Shown here in pieces: positions 12,063-23,006 of a stretch of 64,000 nucleotides of DNA. The notes below the pieces were generated by a model. It ran no database searches, was not told the origin of the DNA, and saw nothing but the letters and a program-made list of their open reading frames with translations. Position numbers and translations under genes: made by a program. Position 1 is the stretch's first letter; each line of letters opens with the position of its first letter. This DNA comes from Zygnema cylindricum (taxonomy: Eukaryota; Streptophyta; Zygnematophyceae; Zygnematales; Zygnemataceae): positions 62,001 through 126,000 of the forward strand of contig JBBHKE010001764.1 in assembly GCA_037447655.1 (NCBI GenBank). The letters are read 5' to 3'.

Positions 12063-14222
12063 CACTTAACCGCGCTGTTTATATTAAGAATAGAATTGCT
12101 TTTGATCTATTAGCACTATACTAATATTTTGAGCTTTAGACAGAAGATAAACTTGATATTAGTCACTTTAAGATCTTTGGCAGCAAGTGTTTTATTTGAG
12201 ATACTTCACAGGATAGATGGAAAATGGATGCTAATGGCTTACTGGGAATCTTCATGGGGTATGATGATAATGGAAAAAGTTATAGAGTTTTTGTATTTGA
12301 GAAACAGAAAGTGGTTATCTCTAGAAATATTTAGATTAAAGATGAGATGGATTCGGTTGACTCTTTTCAAGTGCCAGACAAACCGGCAAAGGAAAAACAA
12401 GAATATGTAATTTTTCACCATACGCAGTGAGTTTACTTTCCACAACCAAGTGGGACTACTCTTCCCTCAGTTCCCTTAGTGACTTCACAGGAGGCGCCAC
12501 CACAAGTTCAAGCTCAGGCGGAACAAACGGTTACACCACAAGTCGCTGATTAGCCAAGGCAACCAAATGAGAGAGTGCCGACGATTTCAGCCTCAAAATT
12601 TCTGGGGGGAAAGAGCTCTAGCAGCCGTCTGCAAGCAAGCTCTCACTTTGCTTTTTTTGAAGCTATAGAGGTGCCTGTAACAATTCACGAGGCCTTTTTT
12701 TCACCTGAGAGAAATCATTGGATCGAGGAGGCGAACGATGAAATGAAATCTATTATGGAGGCACAAACGTGGGAGCTGGTTGATCTTTCTCTAGGTTGAA
12801 AAGCCATCAACAGCAAATGGGTATTCAAGGTGAAGTTGAACCCGGACAACACCATTGAAAGGTATAAGGCCAGACTAGTGGCCAAAGGTTATAATCAGAA
12901 AAAAGGTATTGATTTTGAAGAAACCTTCTCTCCAGTTGTTAAATTTCTTATTGTTAGAATCTTGCTAAGTCTAGCGGCTATAGAGAATATGCAAATACCT
13001 AAAATGGATGTCAAAACAACTTTCTTGTATAGAGAATTAGAAGAGACCATCTATATGAAACAACCTAATATGTATGTAGAAAAAGGAAAGGAGGAATTGG
13101 TGTGTAAACTGGTGAAATCTTTGTATGGGCTGAAACAAGCCCCCAAACAATGGAATTTGAAGTTAGATGAGTTTTTAACTGGGCTATGTTTTAAGAGAAT
13201 TAGCTCATATCATACTGTATATGTTCTACAAGGGGAGGATGGGATAATTTACATTGGTGTATATGTGGATGACCTTTTTTTAATAAGTAAGTCAATGGAT
13301 GAAATAAAACGTATTAAAGCGGCTTTAAGGTCTATGTTTGAGATGAAGGACCTCGGAGAAGCCAAGTATATCTTAGGTATACAGGAAGTAAGAGACAGAA
13401 ACAAAAAGCTGATTATGTTGACTCACAAAGAAGCAATAGGTAACATGCTGGAAAGATTTGAAATGAAAGATGTGAAAGGATCTATAACTCCCATGGAATT
13501 CAAACACAAATTGGAATGAATTGAGTCAGACTCAGGCATAATGGTTTGTGAGAGTCTAGAGAGAAGGGAGGAAGAGTTTATGGCTTCAAAGCCATATAGA
13601 CAAGTAGTTGGAAGTCTTATATATTTTAGGAACTATACGAGACCCGACATTGCAGCAGTTGTGAGAATCCTGGGTAGAAGTTTGCAGAATCCTAAAAAGG
13701 CTGATTGAGAAGCAGCAAAAAGGGTGTTGAGATATCTTGCAGGTACTCGAAATCTTAAGCTTGTTCTCGGAGGAAGAGAGGTGAAAATACAGACATGGAG
13801 CGATGCAAGCTATAGAGACATGCCAAGCCTGAAATCTACGACAGACTTTTTTCTGAAGATTGGAGATAGAACTTGTTGTTGGAGTAGCAAATTACAAAAG
13901 GTTACAGCTCAATCCACAATGGAGTCAGAATATATGGCAACAGCTTCCGCCCTCTAGGAGCTCCTATGGGTCAAGTCCATTTTACAACAACTTGGGTATA
14001 TGCAAACTGGTCCTCAAGCTATCTGGTGTGACAACCAGGCAGCAATTCCAATTGCCTCTAACTCCAGCCATCACTTTAAGAGCAAACACATCGATGTTAG
14101 ACTTTACTTTGTTAAAGGAAAAGTAATTGCAAAAGTCGTAAAATTGTGTTATTTACCGGATGAGAAGATGGTGGCTGACATGTTAACAAAAGCTCTTCCT
14201 GCTCCTAAATTACAGTTTTGAA
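12063..14222 (+). pseudogene. Element A integrase end, reverse transcriptase and RNase H
   Basis: Element A resumes after E with the integrase stretch ALNRAVYIKNRI, then decayed linker. Reverse transcriptase starts near 12700 ([20 protein letters not shown]) and has [26 protein letters not shown] from 12816, in which the frame is open to 13519. That stretch holds YGLKQAPKQWN and the catalytic YVDDLFLI near 13262. RNase H pieces follow with WSDASYRD (13796), QSTMESEY (13910) and CDNQAAIPIA (14030), ending at LPAPKLQF and a stop near 14221. Stops at 12799, 13517 and 13955 break it. Confidence 0.9.
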
Positions 14223-14270
14223 GAGATGCTATTAGACAAAGTGAGTAACTGAGTCTAATGATTAAGGGAG

Positions 14271-14661
14271 TGTTGTAATTTATAAATATTTATTTCGGTA
14301 AATAGGGGTAAAAATAACTTAGAATATTTTCTAAGTAGTCTACTATAATACTTACGTTAATTAGCGTTACAATAGCAAAAAGTAGAGTAGAGTGTCGTGT
14401 ACTTTTACAAGGACACGTGTCGTCAAAAGAACGTATGTAGGTTTTTTGGAATGGCGTTGAAAGTCAACCACACGCGTCACGCACTTGATGATTTGATTCA
14501 CAAGATCGGAGGAACAATATCTAAACCGCGTATTTCGGAAATATATGGTACACTTCGACGGTACCATCGTCGATTGAATTTGTTCCAATAGACGCGATTC
14601 ACCTGGAAACACAAGCGTGATTCACGAGGGACCACAAGCGTGATTCACGTGAGACCACAAG
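14271..14661 (+). repeat. 3' LTR of element A (truncated by element G)
   Basis: TGTTGTAATT follows the polypurine tract ATTAAGGGAG. It matches 1663 to about 2050 and stops where G's LTR begins at 14662. The remaining part of this LTR was not found in the window; it may lie beyond the assembly gap. Confidence 0.85.
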
Positions 14662-15714
14662 TGAATCTCTGAGACCTCCATAAGTCCTCGGAGTGGACAG
14701 CTTCCAAGAAGCATCTAGGATAACCCTGACCCCTTTGTGTTTCAGCAAAAACAACTGCCACCCTGCCAGACAATAACTCTGACCAACTTCACCCCTGTAA
14801 AGGCAAGACTCCCCTGAGTCGATAGCAAAAAGAATCTCTGAATTTGCTCCCCTGAGCTGTAAGTTATAGAGGGTCAAAGTTGACCTTTTGCACAGAAGCT
14901 CTTTGGGAGAGAGGGTCATATCTCCTAATTTTTCTAAGTCCTATCTCTCTCACAGACTCTATCTACTGATGTACGAAGCCAATCAGATTACATTTCCGTA
15001 CACAAAAGTACAGTTGCCAGTGTACTTTCTGTACGGACACTACGACATGGCGTAAATGTCGACACGTGGTATGTTCGGATTCGCTCTCTTAATCCTCGGA
15101 GATGCCGCGATCCAATGTCATTCCGCCACGTGTCATCCGATGTGGCGATGACCACAAACCTCCAAAATCCTCTTCCGTGATCTTTGCGTTAATTACGGCC
15201 GTCCGATTAAATTCACATTTAATCATAGCCGTAATAAATACATGCGCGATTTTCGTTTCATTAAAGAAATAATGCGCGGTATTGGTTTCTTATCCGTACC
15301 CTAATCCGTATTTTTACATTACTGGATCTATGTATCCCGTAAACACATACAGTTAAATGAATTATCCTACCTGATAATGTTTAATTAATTATCAAACCAT
15401 ATAGTACGTAACACTAGTTCTAGACTTAACAGCTAAGGCTACCGACTACCGGCTGTTTGCCGGCCGGTAAGTACCAGGATCAAATCCTGAGGCCGGCACA
15501 TACCTTTTAGTAAATAAACCCCTAACTAATATATATTTTCCCGTAAACCTCTGGATAGCCTAGGTAGCCATGGCTCTAGCTCCCTCTCCAATTTCTCAGT
15601 GACTGCGACAAGTTTGAGAGTTGGAGAGAGAAGTTAGAGGTAGACTGCCTTGGCTTCTTTCTATATTTCTATTTAGACCTAGAAAATACTTAAAATGGAC
15701 CATTAATTTCTACA
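14662..15714 (-). repeat. 3' LTR of element G
   Basis: Minus-strand LTR of 1053 bp. It starts TGTAGAAATTAATGG at 15714 and ends GAGATTCA at 14662. The closest relative in the window is the solo LTR 41969-43019 (1051 bp, opposite strand). It contains a tRNA-like hairpin near 15431-15501 with the stem TGCCGGCC / GGCCGGCA. Confidence 0.88.
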
Positions 15715-15939
15715 CTCCCCTTATTTTCTAGTCAATCTTTAATTTCAGACCACACTTCTCCCTGCAAAAAATTAGCTTAGGGGAAGGCACAGGTTTGGTC
15801 ATCATATCTGCTACCATCTCACTATCTGGTCTGTACTCTAAACTGATTATTTTGTTTTCTACTTTCTCTCTAACAAAGCTGAGTCTGATGTCCATGTGTT
15901 TGGCTTTAAAATGATGTTTAGGATTGGCAGAAATAGCGA
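15715..15939 (-). pseudogene. Element G RNase H C-terminus and polypurine tract
   Basis: On the minus strand an open frame reads about 65 residues of a copia RNase H end (HHFKAKHMDIRLSFV, YRPDSEMVADMMTKPV) closely matching element D, then a stop and the polypurine tract AAATAAGGGGAG before the LTR. The upstream part is cut by the N run at 15940. The preserved frame suggests G is fairly young. Confidence 0.85.
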
Positions 15940-15949
15940 NNNNNNNNNN
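15940..15949. other. Assembly gap (10 N)
   Basis: Ten N separate element G from the satellite array. A fixed small N run usually means unknown length, so the rest of G, the rest of A's 3' LTR and more satellite may be missing here. Confidence 0.95.
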
Positions 15950-18900
15950 ATGCGAGCATTTTTGTCATTTTATTTTGGTATGTGATACAAACGTTTTGTT
16001 TAAACACAAACGCATTTGTTGTTTTTGTAGTTACTTGTTTCAAACAACAACAAAGTGGGTTTCTCTCAATATTTTTTGTGTTTTGGTACACCATAGTGTT
16101 TAAACTCAAAAGCGATTGTTTCTATAAACATTTTTAGTTGCAAATAATTAGCGGGAGTGTTTTTCCACATTTTATTTGAGGCTTGGTACAAACATTGTGT
16201 TGAAACACAAACGCGATTGTTGACATGTTTGTAAGTTTATTTAAACTTTGTTTGTAAGCGCTAACGATATAAAGTGTTTGTTACCAATATTGTTGTTAGC
16301 GCAAACACAAAGTTGTGTTACAAACATGGTTCGGAGTTTATTTTACACCTTTTTGTGAGGGCGATTAATAAACGTTGATTTTTACAAATATCTTTGTTAG
16401 CGAAAACTCAAATTTGTGATACCACATGGTTTTGTGTTTTTTATAACTCTCTTTGGGTGAAACAACAACAAACTTTGTTCATTGATGTTTTTGTTGTTTA
16501 CGCAAACACAAATTTGTTTTGCAAACATAGTGTATGGTTTTATTTTACTGTTTTTACGAGCGTAATAATAAATGTTTCTTGTTACATGGAATTATTGTTA
16601 GCGCAAACACATATTTGAGTCATTAACATGGTTGAGAGTTTATTTAAACTATTTTTGTGAGCGTTAACAATATAAAGTGTTACTTACCAATGTTGTTGTT
16701 AGCGCAAACAAAATGTTATGTTACAAACATGGTTCAGAAATTATTTTACCTTTTTTTGTAAGCGCCAACAATTAACAATGTTTGTTATAAAAATCTTTGT
16801 TAGCGCAAACTCAAATTTGTGATAGAAATATGGTTTAGGGTTTTTTTTAACTCCCTTTGTGTACGTTAACTAGAAACTTTGTTCACTGATGTTTTTGTTG
16901 TTCACGCAAACACAAATTTGTGTTGCAAAATGAGTTGAAGGTTTTTTTTTATTGTTTTTGTGAGCAAAATAATTATCGTTTTTCGTAACAAGAAATTATT
17001 GTTAGCACAAAAAAAACTTGAGTTTTAAACATGGTTGAGAATTTATTTGAACTATTTTTTTGAGCGCTAACAATATGAAGTGTTTGTTACAAATATTGTT
17101 GTTAGCGCAAACACAAAGTTGTGTTACCAACATGGTTCGGAGTTTATTTTATATCTTTTTGTAAGCGCAAACAATAAACGTTGTTAGATACATTATCTTT
17201 GTTAGCGCAAACTCAAATTTGTGATAGAAACATGGTTCTGAGTTTTACTTAACTCTCTTTGTGTGCTTTAACAATAAACTTTGTTCGTTAATATTTTTGT
17301 TGTTCACCCAAACACAAATTTGTGTTGCAAAATGAGTTGAGGTTTTTTTTTTAGTGTTTTTATGAGCATAATAATAACCAGTTTTTGTTATAAAAATTAA
17401 TTGTTTGCCCAAACACAAATTTCAGTTATAAACATGGTTAAGAGTTTATTTGAACTTTTTTCAAGAGCGCTAGCGATATAAAGTGTTTGTTACCAACATT
17501 GTTGTTTGCGCAAACACAAACTTGTGTTACAAACATGGTTCGGAGTTTATTTTACATCTTTTTGTGAGCGTGAACAATAAATGTTGTTTGTTACAAATAT
17601 CTATGTTAGCGCAAACTCAAATTTGTGATAGAAATATGGTTTAGGGTTTTTTTTAACTCTCTTTGTATTTGTTAATATTTTTGTTGTAAACGCAATTACA
17701 AATTTGTGTTGCAAATATAGTTTAGGGTATTTTTTTATTGTTTATATGAGCATGATAATAAACGTAATTTGTTTCTATTACTAGCACAAAAACAAATTTG
17801 AGTTACTAACATGTTTCTAAGTTTGTTTGAATTATTTTTGTGAGCACTAATGATATAAAGTGTTTGTTACCAATATTGTTGTTAGCCCAAACACAAAGTT
17901 GTATTACAAACACGGTTCGGAGTTTATTTTACACCTTTTGATGAGCGCGAACAATAAACATTGTTTGTTTCAAATATCTTTGTTAGCACAAACTCAAATT
18001 TGTGATAGAACAAGTTTTAGAGTTTTTTTGAACTCTCTGTGTGTGTTAATAACAAACTTTGTTCGTTAATATTTCAGTTGTTAATGCAAACACAAATTTG
18101 TGTTGCAAATATAGATTAGGGTTTTTTTTTAATTGTTTTTATGAGCGTGATAATAAACGTAATTTGTTATAAGAAATTATTGTTAGCACAAAAACAAATT
18201 TGAGTTACAAACATAGTTGTGAGTTCATTTGAACTATTTTTGTGAGCGCTAACATTATAAAGTTTTTGTTATCAAAGTTGTTGTTAGCGCAACCACAATG
18301 TTGTGTTACAAACATGGTTCGAAGTTTATTTTACCTCTTTTTGTGAGCGCGAACAATAAACGTTGTTTGTCACAAATATCTTTAATAGCACAAACTCAAA
18401 TTCGTGAGAGAAACATAATTTATGTTTTTATTAACTCTAATTGTGTGCTTTAACAATAAAATTTGTTCGTTCATATTTTTGTTGTTAACGCAAACCTAAA
18501 TTTGTGTTGCAAAATGAGTTGATGGTTTTTTTTTAGTATTTTTGTGAGCATAATAATAAAGAGTTTTTGTTATAAAAATTAATTGTTAGCCCAAACACAA
18601 ATTTCAGTTATAAACATGTTTGAGAGGTTATTTGAACTTTTTTTAAGAGCGCTAATGATATAAACTGTTTGTTGTTAGCGCAATCACAAAGATGTGTTAG
18701 AAAAACGGTTCGGAGTTTAATTTACATCTTTTTGTGAGTGGGAACAATAAACGTTGTTTGTTACAAATATTTTTGTTAGCGCAAAGTCAAATATGTGATA
18801 GAAGCATGGTTTAGAGTTTTTCTTAACTCTCTTTGTGTGCGTTAATAATAAACTTTGTTTGATAGTTTTCATATAGTTAACACAAACAAACATTTGTGTT

Positions 18901-19429
18901 GCAAACATTGTTTATGGTTTATTTTTATTGTTTTCGTGTGCGTTATAATAAACGTTGTTCATTAGAGGATATTATTATTAGCGCAAACACAAATTTGAGT
19001 TATAAACTTGATTGAGAGTTTATTTGAACTATTTTTGTGAGCGCTAACGATATAAAGTGTTTGTTACCAATATTGATGTTTGCGCAAACACAAAGATGTG
19101 TTACAAACATGGTTCGGTGTTTATTTTACATCCTTTTGTTAGCGCGAACAATAAACGTTGTTTGTTACAAATATATTTGTTAGCGCAAACTCAAATTTGT
19201 GATAGAAACATGATTTAGAGTTTTTCTTAACTAGCTTTGTGTGCGGTAATAATAAACTTTGTTCCTTTACATTTTTGATATTAATGCAAGCACAAATTTG
19301 TGTTGCAAACATAATTGAGGGTTTTTTTTATTGTATTTGTGAGCGTAATAACAAACGTTGTTTGTTACAAGAAATTATTGTTAGCGCAAACACAAATTTG
19401 AGTTATAAACATGGTTGAGAGATTATTTG
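15950..19429. repeat. Satellite array with about 400-bp higher-order unit
   Basis: Eight recurrences of ACATGGTTCGG-like sequence near 16326, 16730, 17133, 17535, 17912, 18316, 18703 and 19110 give a unit of about 377-405 bp. Each unit contains about four related 100-bp monomers. Every monomer has a version of GTTAGCGCAAACACAAATTT followed by a 'nACATGGTTnnG' block. CACAAATTTGTG is a perfect palindrome, and GCGCTAAC / GTTAGCGC pairs can form stems. No coding frame. The array ends against element C's 3' LTR. Confidence 0.93.
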
Positions 19430-19432
19430 TCT

Positions 19433-19925
19433 TGTTCCACGACCACTGGAGCAGATCAGCAGTAGTAGTAGAAGTAGACATAATCTCACTCATAGAAGAT
19501 TATGAAGAATCCTAACAAAAAACTGGTTTTGATACCACACTAACTCTGTCACACAAATCCAACCCTGGCTAAAACTATACCACAGTATAAAATAAACACA
19601 AAACTGACAACTCCCAAAGTTTCACCTCAATTAATCCAACAGACACCAAGATAGGTAACTTAGAAGTTTCCCAAAAATTGTCTGCAGATTACACAGTCTG
19701 GAAGTTTAGATACATAAAATGTCCTGCATCCTAAGTCATATAGTCTTCACTCAGTTTTCCTACTAAATAGTGTTGTACCTCCAATACAAGTGTTCCTAAA
19801 GTATAGGTCCAAAAGAACTAAACTGCTAATAAGGTCTAAGTGCTCCTAATCACGCTAAAACTAATCTATCACCGTACAATCAATATTACTGAAGTCCTGT
19901 ACAGATGATTTGTTCAAGTACTTTT
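19433..19925 (-). repeat. 3' LTR of element C, 5'-truncated
   Basis: Matches the second half of the 5' LTR (29799 to about 30293), including the gag ATG region at its end (TGGAACA). The first half of the LTR and the end of RNase H are missing, so a deletion joined the RNase H coding region straight to the middle of the LTR near 19925. Confidence 0.8.
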
Positions 19926-22040
19926 TTTGCATCACGGTCAGATTTCCTTGGATTCTGTAGACTTCTGCTCAATACACCAACTGCTGCAGACTTCTGCTCA
20001 GTACACCAACTGCTGCAGCAATATCCTGACGGGCACAGTTTATGAAATATATTAAAATTCTCACTATCTGTCTGTAAGTTATCAGTGTCATACGATCATC
20101 CTCCCCTGTCTCAAAAATTTCACTGATAATAACACCCGATTTTGTTTCTTCCCCCTCTAACTTATGCCGTGTTACCCATCACTAAACTCCATTGGTGTTA
20201 CCCATCATTTTGCCCCACGCATTCCATATTCATCTAACATGTTTCCAATAGCCTCCTTTTGAGTCAATTTTATTAATCTGTTTTTTCTGTCCCTTTTTGC
20301 CTCACCGAGGTCTTTCATTTGAACCGTGATTATAAAGCAATTTTAATTTTGTTATTTTCAGCAATTGATTTGCTAACTAAAAGTAAATCATCTACATACA
20401 CCGCTATGTACACTATTCCATCCTCACCTTTTAAAACATAGACAGAGTGATCAAAACTTTTCCTTTTAAATCGTTGGCTAGTTAAGAATTCAACAAGTTT
20501 TAGATTCCATTGCTTAGGGGCCTGTTTTAGGCCGGACAAAGATTTGAGCAATTTGCATACTAAGTGCTCTTTTCCTGGTACTATATACATTTCAAGCTGC
20601 TGCATGTAAATGGTCTCCTCTAGTTCTCAATACAAAAAGGCCGTCTTTACATCCATTTGATGTATTTCCATATCCTCTATAGCACCTAGAGATAGCAAAA
20701 TTCTTACTGTCGGAAATCTTACAACAGGAGAAAAAGTTTCTTCAAAATCAATTCCTTCCTTTTGATTATACCCCTTTGCCACAAGTTTAGCCTTATATCG
20801 TTCAATTGTATTATTTGGATTTAACTTCACCTTGAATACCCAATTGCTGCCGATCGCTTTTCGCTCCGGAGGAAGGTCCACAAGCTCCCGCATCTGAGCT
20901 TCCATGATGGACTTCATTTCATCGTTTGCCGCCTCGATCCAGTGATTTCTCTCCGGTGATGACAAGGCTTCCCGGATGGTCAAAGGCTCCCCTGAGGTTG
21001 CCGAGTAGGTGAAATGAGAACTTGTTTGCAAGCGGCTACTGGATCTTCTTCCCAACCAAAATTCTGAGGCTGAAATTGTTGCGTGCATTGTGCTTGTTCC
21101 ACTGGTTGCGATCCGTGGGCAGTGATTGCTATTGGAACGCTTCAAAATGAACTTGTTGAGGAACCCGATTATCTGCCGACTACTGTGTTACCACTGGTGA
21201 ATTTTGCAGCTTTGGGACAATATTATGAATGCTATCTAAAATGACATATTCTTGTACTTTTTGTTGCTTCTACTGCTCTGTCATTTTAAATAAGTCTATC
21301 GAGTCTAGTTCATCCATGACAACAATGTTCCTTGCTACAATAATGTTTTGCCTCTCAAAAACAAAGACTCTCTAACCTTTGGAGTGATCATCGTATCCTA
21401 ACAAAATGCACGGCAATCCCTTAGGTTCCATTTTCCATCTATCATTAGACGTATCCAAAATAAAGCACTTACTTCCAAAGACTTTGAAATGACTGACATT
21501 CAGTTTTTTGCCTGTCCAGATCTCGTAAAGAGTTGTTTCTACCAATCTTGAACTTATCCTATTTTTGATATATACTGCACAATTTAATGCTTCAACCCAG
21601 AATTTCGGATCCACGTCCTTATCCGCAAACATGGACCTAGAGCTTTCTGTGATAGTTCTATTTAGTCTTTTTGAGACCCTATTCTGTTCCGGAGAGTATG
21701 GAACAGTTAGTTTGTGACTTATACATTCCTTCAGTAAGAAGTTTTCAAACTCTTTTGACGTATATTCCTCGCCATTGTCCGATCTGAGCTCCAGAATAGG
21801 TAACAGTGTAGTTTCTCCGCCCACGCTTTGTAGTGTTGAAAATGAGTGAAGACTTGACTTTTTTTCTTCATGAAGTAGACTTTAGTAAACCTCGAAATAT
21901 CATCTGTAAATGTAACCATATATTTCATCCCCCAGGTAGATGGTACCTTTGCAGGGCCGAAAACATTAGAATGAATGAGTTGCAAAAGTTTAGTAGACCT
22001 ATGTTCAAACTCCTGAGGAAACGGTAATATGTGTATTTTT
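19926..22040 (-). pseudogene. Element C integrase, reverse transcriptase and partial RNase H
   Basis: Minus-strand pieces: integrase core with HSNVFGPAKVPS (near 21960), RSDNGEEYTSKEF (near 21780) and a PEQNRVSKRLNRT region (near 21670); reverse transcriptase from [10 protein letters not shown]-like sequence near 20910 through [15 protein letters not shown] and the catalytic YVDDLLLV near 20385; then the start of RNase H with an internal duplication of a 30-bp stretch (SRSLQ region near 19960-20020). At least five frame breaks. It continues the copia polyprotein whose gag and protease lie at 28361-29857. Confidence 0.88.
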
Positions 22041-22047
22041 CGTAGTG

Positions 22048-22993
22048 CACAGAATGTCCAGCTTATATGAAGCCTCTAGGATAGTATATGCACTTTTGAC
22101 TTTGACAATGAATAAGTCTCACCCTGGGACGCAAATACCTTGACCAACTACACCTTTGTGTAGCCTGGACTCCCCTGAGTCCGCAGCAAAAAGAATCACT
22201 GAATTTGCTCAACCGAGCATTAAGTTATGGCTGACCAAAGTTGGTCCATAAATACAGAAGCTCTCTAGGAGAGAGGCTGAAAACCCAAAAATATTCTAAG
22301 TCCTAAGCTACTTCTCTAAACCTATTACTAAGGTACTCGACCAATCATATGACTGTAAAGTACAAGAAGGTACAGTTACCGCTGTATTTCTTGTACGGCC
22401 ATAGTACGGCATGGCCGATCCGCTGACGCGTGTCAGTTCCGGAGCCGTAGTTGCTCCTCCCATAATATCCGCTGTCCAACCATATGTTGCCACGTGTCAT
22501 CCGCCGACATCTACTCCGCAAACCGCCAAATGTCTTTTCCGGTATTCCGGCTCCACTGTGAGTCGTTCGATCATATCTTGACATTTGATTTCGTCCGTCG
22601 AAATTAAATGGTTATTCGTATATTGCGTGCGGTCCCGATTTCGTGCGGCGCGGTATGTTTCCATGCATAAATCGTCCCGTAATTTGTTAAATGAAATGTC
22701 CGACGCCGTACAGTTTTAAACAATTATCGCGCCATATACGTGTATCGAATTTTTAAGGCTTACTGGATAAGACGCACGGTTAATCCGTACGGCAATTATC
22801 CACAGGTCATCGGATCAATTCCCACAGGGTGCATTAAATATATTTTGCAAAGAAAACTGCCCTGATTTATCTGCCTGTCTCCTTTAGCTGCAGCAGGCAG
22901 CCATGGCTTTATACAGGTCCTCAGTGACTACGAGAAGTATGAGGGTTGCAATAAGTCCAAAAGAAAGACTACAAAATACCTCCCTTTTCAACA
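22048..22993 (-). repeat. 3' LTR of element D (end truncated)
   Basis: Starts TGTTGAAAAGG at 22993. It matches the 5' LTR to CATTCTGTG at 22048 and then changes to element C sequence. Solo relatives continue about 28 bp further to GAATTACA, so the terminus has been lost. It carries the tRNA-like module at 22757-22835. Confidence 0.85.
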
Positions 22994-23006
22994 CTCCCCT
23001 TATTTT
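22994..23006 (-). promoter_or_regulatory. Polypurine tract of element D
   Basis: On the minus strand AGAAAATAAGGGGAG abuts the TG of the 3' LTR, just after the pol stop codon. Confidence 0.8.

Larger units (their letters stand above)
1663..14661 (+). mobile_element. Copia-type LTR retrotransposon A (interrupted, degenerate)
   Basis: Order on the plus strand is 5' LTR, gag, protease, integrase, reverse transcriptase, RNase H, 3' LTR, which is the Ty1/copia order. The element is interrupted three times: a solo LTR (H) in its 5' LTR, element E in its integrase at 5815/12058, and element G in its 3' LTR at 14661. Gag and pol are broken by many stops and frameshifts. The two LTRs start alike (TGTTGTAATTTATAAA at 1663 and 14271) but differ at many positions, so this is one of the older copia insertions here. 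Confidence 0.9.

Noticed and set aside
15950-19429. CRISPR-like array
   Set aside because: Units are about 100 and 400 bp, diverged throughout, without short uniform repeats and unique spacers; eukaryotic satellite fits.
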